From Fredericiella sp963839515 (GTDB taxonomy: Bacteria > Chloroflexota > Anaerolineae > Caldilineales > Caldilineaceae), in contig CAWIVN010000019.1 of NCBI GenBank assembly GCA_963839515.1, positions 1 through 64,000 of the forward strand: 64,000 bases of DNA, given 5' to 3'. Under the pieces are notes generated by a model. It was not told the origin of the DNA and did no database searches. It was given only the letters and a program-made list of their open reading frames with translations. The position numbers were made by a program, and so were the translations under genes. This document shows, piece after piece, positions 1 to 11,990 of this stretch; the first letter of the stretch is position 1; every line of letters starts with the position of its first letter.

Positions 1-2098
1 GAACTGGCCGGCCCCCGGCGCCATGCTCACCAAGCTCATTAGCCCAACCCAAACAGCGAACCAAGCGCCGCCGCCACGAGACAGAGAAAAAGACTCTCCA
101 ACATGATCTGCCCCAGAATACGGCGCTTGCGCCACCCAACGGCGCGCAAGGTGCCGATCTCTCGGGTCCGCTCGAAGATGGACATGATCATGGTGTTGGC
201 CACCACGATGCCGCCCACGATCAGCGCCAGCACCCGGATCGCATTGGCCATCCCCAGCGTCTGTCTGGAGGTCATTGGTGCTTTGCGCAAACTCGCTGCT
301 CAAGCTGGCCCGCGCCTCGGGAAAGCGTTTGTTGATCAGCTCGACCACGGCCGCCGTCTGGGCGGCATCCTGTGACGTCCACAAAGATAAAGGTCACGGC
401 CCGCGGGCGGCCCATGAGCCGCTGCGCCTCGCGCAGGGCCAACATGCCGCCGGCATCTTCGTAGGCGATGCCGGTCTCGCTGATGCCCACCACCTTGTAG
501 CGATTGTCGTTCAGCGTGAGCGTGTCGCCAATGCCCACCTTGTAGGTCTCAGCGGCCACCTTGCCCAGCAGGATCTCGTTGGGGCGCTGGACATACCGCC
601 CCTCCACCAGCTTGTAGTGGCGCATGGCAGGGCTGTTCGGGTCCAAGCCGGCCACCATAAACATGGGCATCTCGGGCGACGTGATGACGGCCAACATGAA
701 GGGACTCACCGACTTCACCTGCGGGGATGGACTGGATGGCGCGCACGATGCGCTCGTCCAGGCTGCTCAGGCTCATGTCGGCCACGTCCCGCTGCATGAC
801 AGTGATGTTGCCGGCGCCGCCGCTGCCGGCCAGCCCGTTGAGTTGGCCGATCATGCCCTTCAACGATGCCGCCCAACATCACCAGCGTGCCGACGCCGAT
901 GCCGATGCCGGTGGCCGAGAGCAAGCGTGCGGTTGCGCCGCCGCCAGAGGTTGCGAAAGCTCTGGTTGCCGACGCGCGCCAGCCAGCCGCCCGACGCCGT
1001 GGCGCCGCCGCCCTCGTAGCGCAGCGCCTCTACAGGCTGCAGGTTGGCCGCCGTCCAGGCCGGGTAGATGCCGCCAACCAGCCCCAGGCCAGAGCCGTCA
1101 CCAGCCCTTGCACGATGATCTTTGGCTCGAGCGAGCCTTCCAGGAAGGCGCCGACGCCTGGCGCTTTCCCGGCCAGCCAGGCCAGGCCGATGCCCAGGAA
1201 GACCCCAATGACGCCGCCCATGAGGCTCAGCGGCGATGGCTTCGCCCATGATCATGCGCAGCACCCGGCCCCGGCTCCAGCCCACCGCACGCAGCGTGCC
1301 GATCTCCCGCGTGCGCTCCAACACCGTCATGACCATGGCGCTCATCATCCCCAGACCCGCCGATGAGGATGGCGATGGCTGAGATGCCCCAGGCAAAGCC
1401 CTGGAGATAGTCCGTCCACTGCTGGCTCGCCCCATAGTTGCTGGAGGTGGTGACCGTGACCTCCTTGTCCAGGGTCTCGATGCGCTCCATGACAGCGTCG
1501 GCATTGGCATTGGGCCGCAGGCCGACCTGAAAGAGGCTGACCTTGCGCTCCTTTTGGGCGATGGCCTGGGCGTCGGTCAGGACGACCACGCCACCCGACT
1601 CCTCCATGCCCTGGCCCGTCTCGTAGATGCCCACGATCCGATAGGGCTGGCCGTTGATGCGCAGGGTGTCGTCCACCTGCCGCTTGAGCGCGTCTGCCCC
1701 GCGCCGGCCGATGGCAATCTGGCCGGGACCGATCACGGGCTTGCCTTCCACGATCCGGTAGTGCGCCATGGCGACACTGCCTGGCTCATAGCCGTAGATC
1801 AGGAAATAGGGCACTTCCTCAAAGGTGATCCAGGCAAAGACGCCCGGGTCCACGTTGGCCACGTCGGGAATCGCGGCGATGCGTTCGCCCAGGGTTCATC
1901 CAGGCTGCTGAAGACGACGTCGTAGGCATTGGCCTGGGTGGCCAACAGGTCGTTGCTGAGCCCCAGCACGCTGCCGTAGTTCTTGGTGATGCCGTTGGCC
2001 ATGGCGCCCAGCGCGACCACCGTCGCCACGCCCACGGCAATGCCAAGGATGGTCAGCAGGCTGCGGGTTGCCCGCCGCAGGAGGTTGTGCAGAATCAT
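1..2098 (-). pseudogene. FtsX/MacB-type ABC transporter permease with two repeated halves, multiply frameshifted, 3' end cut by window edge
   Basis: Membrane component of an ABC exporter of the MacB/LolC-like class. Conceptual translation from an ATG at 2098 gives an N-terminal membrane segment (ILGIAVGVATVVALGAMA), a periplasmic MacB-type domain, and an FtsX segment with the family motif ERTREIGTLRAVGW near 1300. The whole pattern then repeats: a second membrane anchor near 910, a periplasmic domain, and a second ERTREIGTLRAVGW near 160. Two such halves in one chain are usual for this permease class. The frame is broken at roughly 1895, 1355, 1230, 1090, 930, 868, 722, 370, 280 and 43, yet conserved sequence continues past every break, so sequencing indels are likelier than decay. 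No partner ATPase is visible inside the window. Substrate unknown. Confidence 0.8.
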
Positions 2099-2405
2099 TG
2101 TGGTTACGTCCTGACGCTTTGAAGGCTGCGCGCTGCGCCTATCCTATGCCCATCCAGCACGGGCCGCCAACTATCCAACGGACAGGTGGCACGACTCCAT
2201 CTTGGAATCATTCTAAACTGCTTGCCTGACATTTATCGGGTAGGAGGCTGACGGCACACGGAGGGTACCGGGACAGCGGCGAACGCAAGCGTTCGTAGAC
2301 GTCCCGGGGACATGTTGCCGTGCCGCCAGAGTTGCGGGGGCAGCCCTTCCGCCTGTATCATGGTGGCACCACAGTAACCCCACAAACACCGACAGGAACC
2401 CAAGT
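2099..2405. other. Divergent intergenic region
   Basis: This 307-bp gap separates the leftward permease from rightward mtnK. It should hold both promoters, but I could not fix a convincing -35/-10 pair. The only clear structure is the 51-bp palindrome listed separately. Confidence 0.6.
2264..2314. repeat. Nested palindromic repeat, family 1 (copy 1 of 4)
   Basis: The inner arms GCGAACGC and GCGTTCGT surround two bases. The outer arms read roughly GGTACCGGGAC and GTCCCGGGGACAT. The same architecture recurs at 28980-29030, 30112-30162 and 32958-33008. This copy has the least perfect left arm. Confidence 0.75.
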
Positions 2406-3661
<1,256 letters not shown>

Positions 3662-3789
3662 ATCAGATCCACAACGAAATGTGCCGCACAAAAGCGCACA
3701 TGGCCGTGCGCACTGAACGGAATGGCGTGCGCGTGGTATAATCACGCAAAATTACCCCCGCCTGTTACTCACGTAAGGGAAACGCCAAT

Positions 3790-4549
3790 ATGGCCCTCCT
3801 GAAAACTGTTTATCGCCCGGAGTCTGCCGCCGAGGCCGCGTCCCTCCTCGCGACTGCGGACCAAAAGCTGGCGCCGATCGCCGGCGGCAGCAAGCTGATT
3901 GCCGAACTCGAAAACGCGCGCCCGCCGCGACCTGGACGGGTTGGTCGACCTCAGCCGCGCCGGCCTGAATCATCTCGAACTGGTAACACAAGATGGCCGG
4001 CAGTATTTACGGCCGGCGCCACGGTGACGTTAAGCCAGATCACCGAGCATGAAGTTGGGGACACTGGCCGACGGCCTGCTGCGCCACGCGGCCGCCGGCG
4101 AGGGCCCCTTAAACCTGCGCAACGCCGCCACGATCGGCGGGGTGGTCGCCAGCGCCGAATACGACAGCGAATTCTACGCCGCCCTGCTGTCCCTCGCTGC
4201 CAGTGTCGTCCTGCACAACGGCAAGCAGGAGCACACCGTGCAGTTAGAGGATCTGCAAAGCGTCGCGGGACTCATCACGGCCGTACTCATTCCGGCGGCC
4301 AGCGTGCGTGGCGGCATGGCCACACGTCGCGCGCACGCCTGCCGACCGCCCGATTGTCGCTGCCGCGGTTGGCGGACAGATGGCGGCGAACGCGTCGCGC
4401 TTTGCGGCGTCGCCTCACGTCCCGTGCTGAGCGGCGCTGCGCTCAACCCACCGGACGACTACAAGGGCAGCGCCGCCTACCGCCGTGCCATGGCCGAACT
4501 TGTCGCCCAGCGCGCCCGCGCCGAGATCGCCGCAAAGTCAGCCGCCTAA
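3790..4549 (+). pseudogene. FAD-binding (medium) subunit of a molybdenum hydroxylase, frameshifted
   Basis: CoxM/XdhB-like subunit that carries FAD and passes electrons from the Fe-S subunit to the acceptor. The N-terminus MALLKTVYRPESAAEAASLL and the FAD-binding APIAGGSKLI block (about residues 30-40) are clear. After breaks near 3915 and 4050 the frame continues with PLNLRNAATIGGVVAS, matching the conserved NLRNAATIGG segment that contacts flavin. A further break near 4305 garbles the C-terminal domain, which recovers at about 4410. An ATG follows purine-rich AAGGGAAA. It is first in a medium-small-large order, and the stop and the following ATG are adjacent. The substrate of the complex cannot be inferred from this subunit. 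Confidence 0.8.
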
Positions 4550-4570
4550 ATGGCAATTGAGGAAATCCCT

Positions 4571-5124
4571 ATGCTAGTTCATCTGCACTGTAAATGGCAA
4601 CCAACACGCCTCGACGTTCACCCCGGCGAATTGCTGCGCTCGGCACTGCGCCGGCTTCGCTACTACAGCGTCAAGCATGGTGACGATACCGGCGACACCG
4701 GCGCCGACGCCGTGCTGCTCACCTTCACGCCTGACCAGCCTCGTTCGTATCGCCTGGTCAACAGGCGGAATGCTGCGCTGTCCAGGCTGACGGCGCGTCG
4801 GTCATCACCGCCGAGGGGTTGAGCGGACCGCGTGACTACGACCTGCATCCCCTGCAGGAGCAGTTTGTTCACTGCGGCGCGATTCAGTGCGGCTTCTGTA
4901 CACCGGCCCAGTTGCTGGCTGCTAAGCGACTGCTCGACGCGAACCCGAGCCCCAGTGAAGGAGAAGTACGAAAGGCGTTGGCCGGCGTACTGTGCCGCTG
5001 CACCGGCTATGTGAAGCCTGTCGAGGCCGTGCTGCGCGCCGCCGCACAGATGCGCGGCGAGGACCTGCACCCTACACGTAGACGTTGTCGATGCACCCGA
5101 AGCGTGGGAATGGCCTACCGGTGA
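4571..5124 (+). CDS. 2Fe-2S (small) subunit of a molybdenum hydroxylase, lacking the plant-type cluster cysteines; one frameshift
   Basis: CoxS/XdhC-like electron-transfer subunit. The start at 4571 is preferred because GAGG lies about 9 nt upstream; an alternative ATG at 4550 abuts the previous stop. The N-terminal beta-grasp domain is recognisable, but where the family has GCGEGECGACTV this protein has GDDTGDTGADAV, and the NSC cysteine is also absent. The four ligands of the first [2Fe-2S] cluster are therefore missing. The C-terminal helical domain keeps its cluster: CGAIQCGFC near 4876 and CRCTG near 4993. A one-base break near 4771 separates the domains. The C-terminus after 5075 is uncertain and overlaps the possible start of the large subunit. 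Confidence 0.8.
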
Positions 5125-7528
5125 CCGGGGATGGTGGTGAGGAGACACAACCAGGTGATGACGATGTCCAGACCCGCACGAGAACAGTGCCGGTCAAGCT
5201 GGCCCCGCCCCAGACCACAGTGGTAAACAAGCCCGAGCCGAAAGTCGATGCCATCAAGCTTGTCAAGGGCCGCGCCGTCTTTGCCGACGACATGGAGATG
5301 CCGGGCATGCTTTACGGCGGCCTGCTGACCAGCCCGCATGCCCATGCCCGCATCACGCACATCGACGCCGGCAAGGCACGGGCGCTGCCTGGCGTGCATG
5401 CCGTGCTGACCCACAAGGACGTGCCGCGTGTGATCTACGCCTCGGGCGGCCAGACCTATCCCAACCCGCCGCCCTACGATCAGGTCAGCCTCGACAACAA
5501 GGTGCGCCATGTCGGCGATCGCGTGGCCGTCGTTGCGGCGGAAACGCCGAGATCGCTGCAGCAGGCGCTTGAGCTGATCGAGGTCGAGTACGAGGTGCTG
5601 CCTGCCGTTCTGGACCCGATGAAGCCATGCAGCCCGGCGCGCCGATCATCCACGATGAGCCGGACGCCGTCAAGATTCATGACGCGGACCGCAACCTGGT
5701 CCACCATATCCACGCCAATCATGGCGACGTGGACAGAGGCCCTGGCCAAGGCTGCCCATGTCTATGAGAGCGAGTACACGCGTGCACCAGGTGCAGCAGA
5801 CGTCGCATCGAGCCGCACATGGTGCTGTAGCTGGTGGGATGAGGACGACCGGCTGGTGATCCGCACCAGCACGCAGGTGCCGTTCCACGTGCGGCGCATG
5901 GTTGCGCCACTGCTCGGCCTGCCGCTGCGCAAGATCCGCGTGGTCAAGCCGCGCATCGGCGGCGGCTTTGGCGGCAAGCAGGAGATGCTGATCGAGGACC
6001 TGTGCGCCCATCTGACCCTCGCGACCGGCCGCCCGGTGCGCTTCGAGTACACCGCGCGAGCAGGAGTTCACCAGCTCGCGCTAGCCGCCACCCACAGATC
6101 CTGCGCTTCCGTTCCGGCGTGGACGCAAACGGCAAGCTGGTGGCATGCGACTGCACGTGCATCGCCGACACCGGCGCCTACGGCACGCACGGGCTGACCG
6201 TCCAGATGGTGACAGGCTTCCGCGGCCTGAGCACCTACTGGCTGCCCAATGCGCGCTTCGATTGCCATGTGGTGTACACCAACAAGCCGACGCCCGGCGC
6301 GTTCCGGGGCTATGGCGCGCCACAGGCCTTGTTTGCCCTGGAACAGCACATGGAAGAGTTTGCGCTGCACCTGGGCATGGATCCGCTCGAGTTCAAGCGC
6401 CCCAACTGGGTCAAGGTCGGCCAGAACCTGCCGTTGGCCGAGGCAATGGGCGAAGGGCGCGAAGGCTTTGCGCAGATCGTGCGCTCCAATGGACTCGAAG
6501 AGTGCTTTGCCGCCGGCAGCCACGCGATCGGCTGGGACCGACGCGCGACGCCGGCTGGAAGAGCGATCCGCAGCGCCCGCATTCAAGCGCGGCATCGGCA
6601 TGGCCATGTGCATGCACGGTACCGGGATCGCCGGCCTCGACATGGGCGCCGCGTCCATCAAGCTCAACGACGACGGCAGCTTCAACCTCTGGTCGGCGCC
6701 ACTGACCTTGGCACCGGCTCGGACACCGTGCTGGCGCAGATTGCCGCCGAGACGCTGGGCGTGCCGCTCGACAAGATCCTCGTCTACAGCAGCGACACCG
6801 ACTTCACGCCCTTCGATACCGGCGCCTACGCTTCCAGCACGACCTACATCTCCGGCGGCGCGGTGCTCAAGGCGGCCGAAGACGTGCGCGAGCAGATCCT
6901 GGCACATGCCGCCAAGCACTTCTTGACGGGCATCAGCCCAGACCGGCTGTGGCTCGAAGGTGGCAGCGTCGTGGCGCCCGACGGCCGCTCGGTGGACCTG
7001 GAGACGGTTGCCCTCCATTCGCTGCACCAGGCGGAGCAGCACCAAATCATGGCGACGGCCAGCCACATGAGCTATCTCAGCCCGCCGCCGTTCGCCGCCC
7101 AGTTTGCCGAAGTCGAGGTTGATACCCAGACCGGCGAGGTGACCTGCCAGAAGCTGGTGATGGCAGTCGACTGCGGCATCGCCATCAACCCGGTCACCGC
7201 CAGCGGCCAGGTCGAAGGCGGCATGCTCCAGGCCCTGGGCTATGCGCTGTGCGAGGAGATGGTCTACGACGGCGCGGGGCGCCTGCTCAACCCCAAGTTT
7301 GGCGACTATCGGATCTACGCCGCAGACGAAACGCCGGAACTGCAGTCAATCTTGGTCCAAACCTACGAGCCCAGCGGCCCCTATGGCGCGAAGGCCGTGG
7401 CCGAAATTCCGATGGACGGCGTTGCGCCGGCGGTCGCCAACGCGATCTACGATGCAACGGGTGTGCGTTTGCGCAGCATGCCGTTCACTCCAGAGCGTGT
7501 GTGGCGTGCGCTCCAGGGGAACGTCTGA
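5085..7528 (+). pseudogene. Molybdopterin-binding (large) subunit of a molybdenum hydroxylase, frameshifted
   Basis: Catalytic XdhA/CoxL-like subunit that would hydroxylate an aldehyde, purine or similar carbon centre using Mo-molybdopterin cytosine dinucleotide. Recognisable blocks are GRAVFADDMEMPGMLYGG near 5270, GGGFGGKQE near 5960 (Mo cofactor loop), TPGAFRGYGAPQA near 6290, and GAKAVAEIPMDG near 7390, which carries the catalytic Glu. The frame breaks at least near 5620, 5795, 6080, 6545 and 6700, but all conserved blocks survive. The start is unclear: the family-like sequence begins around 5219 (a GTG) and 5085 is only the longest option. The TGA stop lies inside a 104-bp palindromic element. 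The motifs visible do not decide between xanthine dehydrogenase, aldehyde oxidase or CO dehydrogenase-like activity. Confidence 0.8.
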
Positions 7529-7626
7529 ACCGTGATGCGTAGGATTCCAGGATCACCCTGATGCGTGGGCGTAGGGTCGCGCCTGCATTACGGTACTCCC
7601 TTAATCAAGTGAATCGAGGTTCAGAC
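7523..7626. repeat. 104-bp palindromic element (GTCTGAAC family), copy 1
   Basis: Bounded by GTCTGAAC at 7523 and GTTCAGAC ending at 7626, with partly complementary arms. The same termini and nearly the same length recur at 45096-45198. It spans the whole gap between the large hydroxylase subunit and rho. The hydroxylase stop codon lies in its left arm. The GAGG at 7616-7619, in its right arm, is the only ribosome-binding-like sequence for rho. Confidence 0.7.
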
Positions 7627-7627
7627 A

Positions 7628-8722
7628 ATGTCCACTTCCGGTGTACTGCAGATTCTCCGCCAAGGCGGCGGCTTCTTACGCGATCCTGCCGTGTCGCTGC
7701 AGGCGACGTCGGTCGACGTGTTTGTCCCGCAGAAGCTGATCCAGGAATACAGCCTGGTCGAAGGCGCCACCGTCACCGGCGAGGCGCGGCCGGGGACAAA
7801 AAACGACCAGCTTGCCTCAGTCGACACGATCTGCGGCTTGCCGCCCGCCGAGTTCCAGGCGCGCACCCGGTTCGAGCGCCTGGTTGCCATCGACCCCACC
7901 CAGCGTTTCCACCTGGGCGATGGCGGCAACCTCTCCATGCGTATCTACGAGCTGATCGCACCGATCGGCAAGGGCACGCGCGGGCTGATCGTCGCGCCGC
8001 CAAAGTCAGGCAAAACGATCCTGCTCGAACAGATCGCCAACGGCATCCGCGCCTGCGAGCCCCACACACGCATCATTGTGCTGCTGGTGGACGAGCGCCC
8101 CGAAGAGGTCACTCATTTCAGACGCAGCGTGGACGCCGAGGTGCTGGCATCGTCAAACGACCAGGGCATCGACGCCCATGTCAATCTTGCCGAGCTGGCG
8201 ATGGCGCATATCCGCTGTGAGCTTGAGTGCGGGCGGGACGTCGTGGTGCTGATCGACTCGATCACCCGTCTAAGCCGCGCCTTCAACCTGGCCGGCTCGG
8301 GGGCCAACCGCACCATGTCGGGCGGCCTCGACGCCAAGGCGCTCGAAATTCCACGCCGCTTTTTTGGCCTGGCGCGCAACATCGAGAAGGGTGGCTCGGT
8401 CACAGTCATCGCCACCGCGCTCGTGCAGACGGGGTCGCGCATGGACGACATGATCTTCGAGGAGTTCAAGAGCACCGGCAACAGCGAGCTGGTGCTTGAC
8501 CGCAACCTGGCCGAGGCACGCATCTATCCTGCCATCAACCTGCTCGCCAGCGGCACACGCAAAGAGGAGCTGCTCTACGCGCCTGAGCAGATGGAAAAGC
8601 TGGCCCTTCTGCGCCGCGCCCTCGCCGGGCGTGATCCCAAGTCGGCTATGCTGGGGTTGATCAAGCTGCTGGAAAAAGAACCCAGCAACGACGAGGTGCT
8701 GCGGCGACTAAAGGCAAGATAG
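7628..8722 (+). CDS. rho: Transcription termination factor Rho, short form
   Basis: Hexameric RNA-dependent ATPase that releases transcripts. At 364 aa it lacks the long N-terminal extensions of many Rho proteins. It begins close to the primary RNA-binding (cold-shock-like) domain: GVLQILRQGGGFLRD matches the usual 'GVLEILPDGFGFLR' block. Further on are the P-loop APPKSGKT (about residues 121-128), DERPEEVT (about 158-165), the Walker B segment VVVLIDSITRLSRA (about 206-219) and SGGLDAKAL (about 233-241). The frame is intact, in contrast to its neighbours. The start is 2 nt downstream of the palindromic element, whose right arm supplies GAGG. No operon partner is apparent. Confidence 0.93.
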   Translation: MSTSGVLQILRQGGGFLRDPAVSLQATSVDVFVPQKLIQEYSLVEGATVTGEARPGTKNDQLASVDTICGLPPAEFQARTRFERLVAIDPTQRFHLGDGGNLSMRIYELIAPIGKGTRGLIVAPPKSGKTILLEQIANGIRACEPHTRIIVLLVDERPEEVTHFRRSVDAEVLASSNDQGIDAHVNLAELAMAHIRCELECGRDVVVLIDSITRLSRAFNLAGSGANRTMSGGLDAKALEIPRRFFGLARNIEKGGSVTVIATALVQTGSRMDDMIFEEFKSTGNSELVLDRNLAEARIYPAINLLASGTRKEELLYAPEQMEKLALLRRALAGRDPKSAMLGLIKLLEKEPSNDEVLRRLKAR

Positions 8723-8884
8723 AAAATTCGTCTGGTGCACTGTCGGCTGTGCACCGTGATATCCCACCCACTTACCATCCTATTCCGTATAACTTGACGC
8801 CTTCTCGGCAAGCTCCCAACACGCTATACTGCCGGCAGGCAGCCGCAACAAAGATGGTTTCGAGTAGGCTTATGAGGCTAAATT

Positions 8885-10424
8885 ATGCTGAATGCGCACA
8901 AGTCTGGTTTGGTCCTGGTATGTGGTCTTGTCTTGGCTGCCGCTGTGGCGCTGGCACCGTACTCTACCGTGCACGCAGCCACCACTCGCCACGCCCAGCA
9001 ACAGCAGCCGGCCGCCTCACCCACCGTCACCACGACGCGGCCGGTCAATATCCGCAGCGGCCCCGGCACCAGCTATCGCATCCTGGCGACCGCGCAAGCT
9101 GGCGAAACCTACCCTGTCACCGGTAAGAACGCCGACGCTACCTGGTGGCGCATCGACTACGCAGGACAGGCTGCCTGGGTTTTCGCGCGCCTCGTACAGG
9201 CGGACAGCGTAGAGAACGTTCCCCTAGTCCTCGTGCGCGCGCCCAAGGCAACTCCAAGCCCAGTAGCCGGCGCGGCAAGCGGTACGCCATCAGCGCCCAC
9301 TGGCTCGGCTGCTGGTGGCACTGCTGCCTCTGCGCCACCCCAGCCTGCGGGGCCCGCTGGCGTCAGCTTCGCTTCCGGGCAGCTCCAATTCAGAGCTCGA
9401 GAAGATCTATACTGGTCTCAATCAACCAACGTTTGTCACCAATGCGGGCGACGGCAGCGGACGCATGTTTGTGCTGGAACGCGCCGGCCGCATCAAGGTG
9501 TTTGCGCCTCCGGGCGGCGAACCCACGGGCGATGCTCAGCTGTTCCTCGATATTGAAGATAAGGTGGACGACAGCGGACCCGAGCAGGGCCTGCTGGGGC
9601 TGGCGTTTGCCCCCGACTATAAGACGAGCGGCCTCTTCTACGTCGATTACACTGACAATGCCGGCGACACCGTTGTCGCCCGCTACCGTGTCAGTGACGA
9701 TCCGAACCGTGCAGACAAGGAAAGCGAAAAGCAGCTGCTGTGGGTAGACCAGCCGGCGCCCAACCACAACGGGGGCATGTTGGCCTTTGGACCAGACGGC
9801 AGATTGTGGGTTGGCCTGGGTGATGGGGGCGGCGCCAACGACACCTTTGGCAACGGGCAGAACCCCAATACGCTCCTGGGCAAGATTGTACGCATCGACG
9901 TCAGCGGGGAAAATGCCACCAGCGAGATCTGGGCCACCGGCCTACGCAACCCGTGGCGCTTCAGCTTCGACCGCAAGACCGGCGACCTGTGGATCGCCGA
10001 CGTAGGGCAGGACTTGTTCGAAGAGATCGATTACGTGCCGGCGGCGCTGGTCAGCACAGGCGGGCTCAACTTCGGCTGGCCGATCATGGAGGGCGCCCAC
10101 TGCCGTGGGGACAGGGCATGCAACACCGATGGGCTGCAGCTGCCCGTATTGGAATACGGCCATGCCGGCAACGGGTGTTCGATCACCGGCGGCAGCGTGT
10201 ATCGCGGGCAAGCCTATAGGGCGCTCCAGGGCGTTTACTTGTATGGTGACTTTTGTTCCGGCAACATCTGGGCATATTGGCGGGGGACTGACGGCAAGGT
10301 CCACAACGAACTTGTGCTGCCTAATGCCGCCGCCATGAGTTCCTTTGGCGAGGACGAGGCGGGAGAGCTGTACATCGCCGATTTTGGTGGATTTGTGCAC
10401 CGCATCGTTGCGACAAACCCATAG
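8885..10424 (+). CDS. Secreted SH3b-domain / glucose-sorbosone dehydrogenase-like fusion, one frameshift in the linker
   Basis: A signal peptide (about residues 1-31, hydrophobic with an A-x-A end) is followed by a bacterial SH3 domain (NIRSGPGTSYRIL at about 57-69, then TWWRIDY). A long Ala/Pro/Ser linker leads to a PQQ-type sorbosone dehydrogenase beta-propeller. That domain shows QPTFVTNAGDGSGRMFVLER, NHNGGMLAFGPDGRLWVGLG with the family's conserved His, and GLRNPWRFSFD. The two parts are in different frames. The switch falls in the low-complexity linker around 9365-9400, so one secreted protein is likely. It probably acts outside the membrane, oxidising an aldose or related sugar with PQQ, or serves as a structural propeller. 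Two separate genes is the alternative, but the second part has no clear start or ribosome-binding site. Confidence 0.75.
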
Positions 10425-10462
10425 GCAAGCGAAGCCCTGACGCCGCTCCTCCAAGGCCACGC

Positions 10463-10495
10463 TCAGTGACTATGGAGTTCCAGTATGGTCACTGA
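10463..10495. terminator. Hairpin between convergent genes
   Basis: TCAGTGAC and GTCACTGA form an 8-bp stem just past the dehydrogenase stop. The left arm overlaps the stop codon of the leftward GH51 gene. No strong T-run is present, so its role as a terminator is tentative. Confidence 0.4.
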
Positions 10496-11941
10496 ATGCG
10501 GCGGCAGGGAGATCGCACCGTCTAGACATGTAAGCTCTGTTTGTTGCGGAATGACACGATCAGGGGTGCCTACATCGTTATAGGCGTCAGGACTATCGCC
10601 GCTGAGCACTGTCGCCGGGTGTGTTCCGTGCAGTGGTGCTCCAGCCATCCGGATCGCTGCAATCTAGTTCACGGTCAGGCAGGCGATTGACCAGCGCCAA
10701 ACGCCAACTCCCCTGCTCCTGACTGCAGGTAGCCACCGCGTCAAGCGCAGGCGCCGACAAGCCGCCATGTGCAAACGTAGGGCAGTCGACAAAGGTGGCG
10801 CCGATCTGGGGGCCCAGCAGGTTGGCGTACATGGCGAGCACGTGGAAGGTCGTGCGCCGTACAACGCCGCGTGGGATGGACGAAGAGCGGCCCACGCGTG
10901 TTGACGACGGGCGCCATGTTGGCCATCCACACGGTGTCTGCGTGGCGCAGACAGGCATTGAGAAAACCGGCCGAAAAGACCGCATCGGCCATCGTATAGG
11001 TGGCGTTGAAGTCGTTGCGATCACGCGCCTGGATTGCTGCGGGAGAATTGCCGTCCGGGTGATGCCAGCCGCGCAGATTCCACTCGTCAAAGGCGATGCC
11101 CAACTTGCCCCCATAGCCCGCCACGCCGATGATCTGCTCGGTCAGGCGAATAGCGTCTTCGACCTGGCCGGACCGCACGACGCAGGTGGCATAGTCACTG
11201 GGCTGATCCTTCTGCCACAGCGGATCGTAATAGCCGTGGATAGAGACCATGTCCAGGTAGCTGCCCGCCTGGCGCAGCAGGTTGAGCGTCCAGTCCACGT
11301 CGGCCAGCGCCGCTGCGAGCAGCTGGATTGACGGGTCAACACGCTTCATCATCTTGGCCGACTCGGCCACAAAGCGGCCCCATTCCGCCGCCGTCTTGGC
11401 GCCCATCTCCCAGTCGCCGTAGTTCTCGTTGCCGATGGACCAATAGCGGACGTCGTGCGGCGCGCGTATGGCCATTGGCCTGGCGCAGCCGTGCCCAGCG
11501 GCCGGCCGCCGGCAGGTTACAGTATTCGACCCAGTCGCTCATCTCCTCGGGCGTTCCGGTGCCGGCATTGGTGCAGATGTAAGGTTCCGCCCCAATTTTG
11601 CGACACCAAGCGACAAACTCGTCCGTGCCGAACGTGTTGGGGTCTTCGACGCGCCAGGCCTTGTCATAGCTGGGCTTGCGCTCGTGGCCGACGCCATGCA
11701 GCCAGTGGTAAGCGCTGACAAAGCAGCCCCCGGGCCAGCGCACGACCGGCACGCGCAGTTCGCGCAGAGCGGCGATCACGTCGGTGCGGAAACCGTCGGC
11801 ATCAGCCAGAGGGGAGCCAGGGTCGAAGACGCCGCCGTAGACCTGGCGGTGGAAATGCTCGAGAAATTGGCCAAAGAGCATGCGGTCGTATGGCTTGCTG
11901 CCGCGATGCGGGTCGACGTAAACGGTGGCGGAGATAGTCAT
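10463..11941 (-). pseudogene. GH51 alpha-L-arabinofuranosidase (first copy), frameshifted
   Basis: Would remove terminal arabinofuranosyl residues from arabinan or arabinoxylan fragments, probably in the cytoplasm because no signal peptide is seen. The preferred start at 11941 gives MTISATVYVDPHRGSKP. GH51 blocks follow: LFGQFLEHFHRQVYGGVFDP, RWPGGCFVSAYHW, the acid/base motif SIGNENYGDWEMG near 11430, the nucleophile segment IAFDEWNLRGW near 11075, and a C-terminal beta-sandwich ending PHSVTILELHSH. Breaks occur near 11490, 10885 and 10640. It is only distantly similar to the second GH51 at 27456. It is divergent from the Opp-type transporter, with a candidate LacI operator in between, which suggests co-regulation. 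Confidence 0.83.
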
Positions 11942-11975
11942 CGTCTGTAGTCTAGCACACGTTTGCGTCGAGATC

Positions 11976-11985
11976 AAAACGTTTT
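11976..11985. promoter_or_regulatory. Candidate LacI-family operator (AAAACGTTTT)
   Basis: A perfect 10-bp palindrome with the central CG typical of LacI/GalR operators. It lies 5 bp upstream of the -35 box of the transporter promoter and 35 bp upstream of the divergent GH51 start. The same core, extended to 14 bp, precedes the LacI-type gene at 22874. Confidence 0.6.
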
Positions 11986-11990
11986 AACTG

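Noticed and set aside
3790..7528. Calling the molybdenum hydroxylase a CO dehydrogenase or xanthine dehydrogenase
   Set aside because: The medium-small-large order fits several subfamilies, and frame breaks obscure the active-site loop, so no substrate was assigned.
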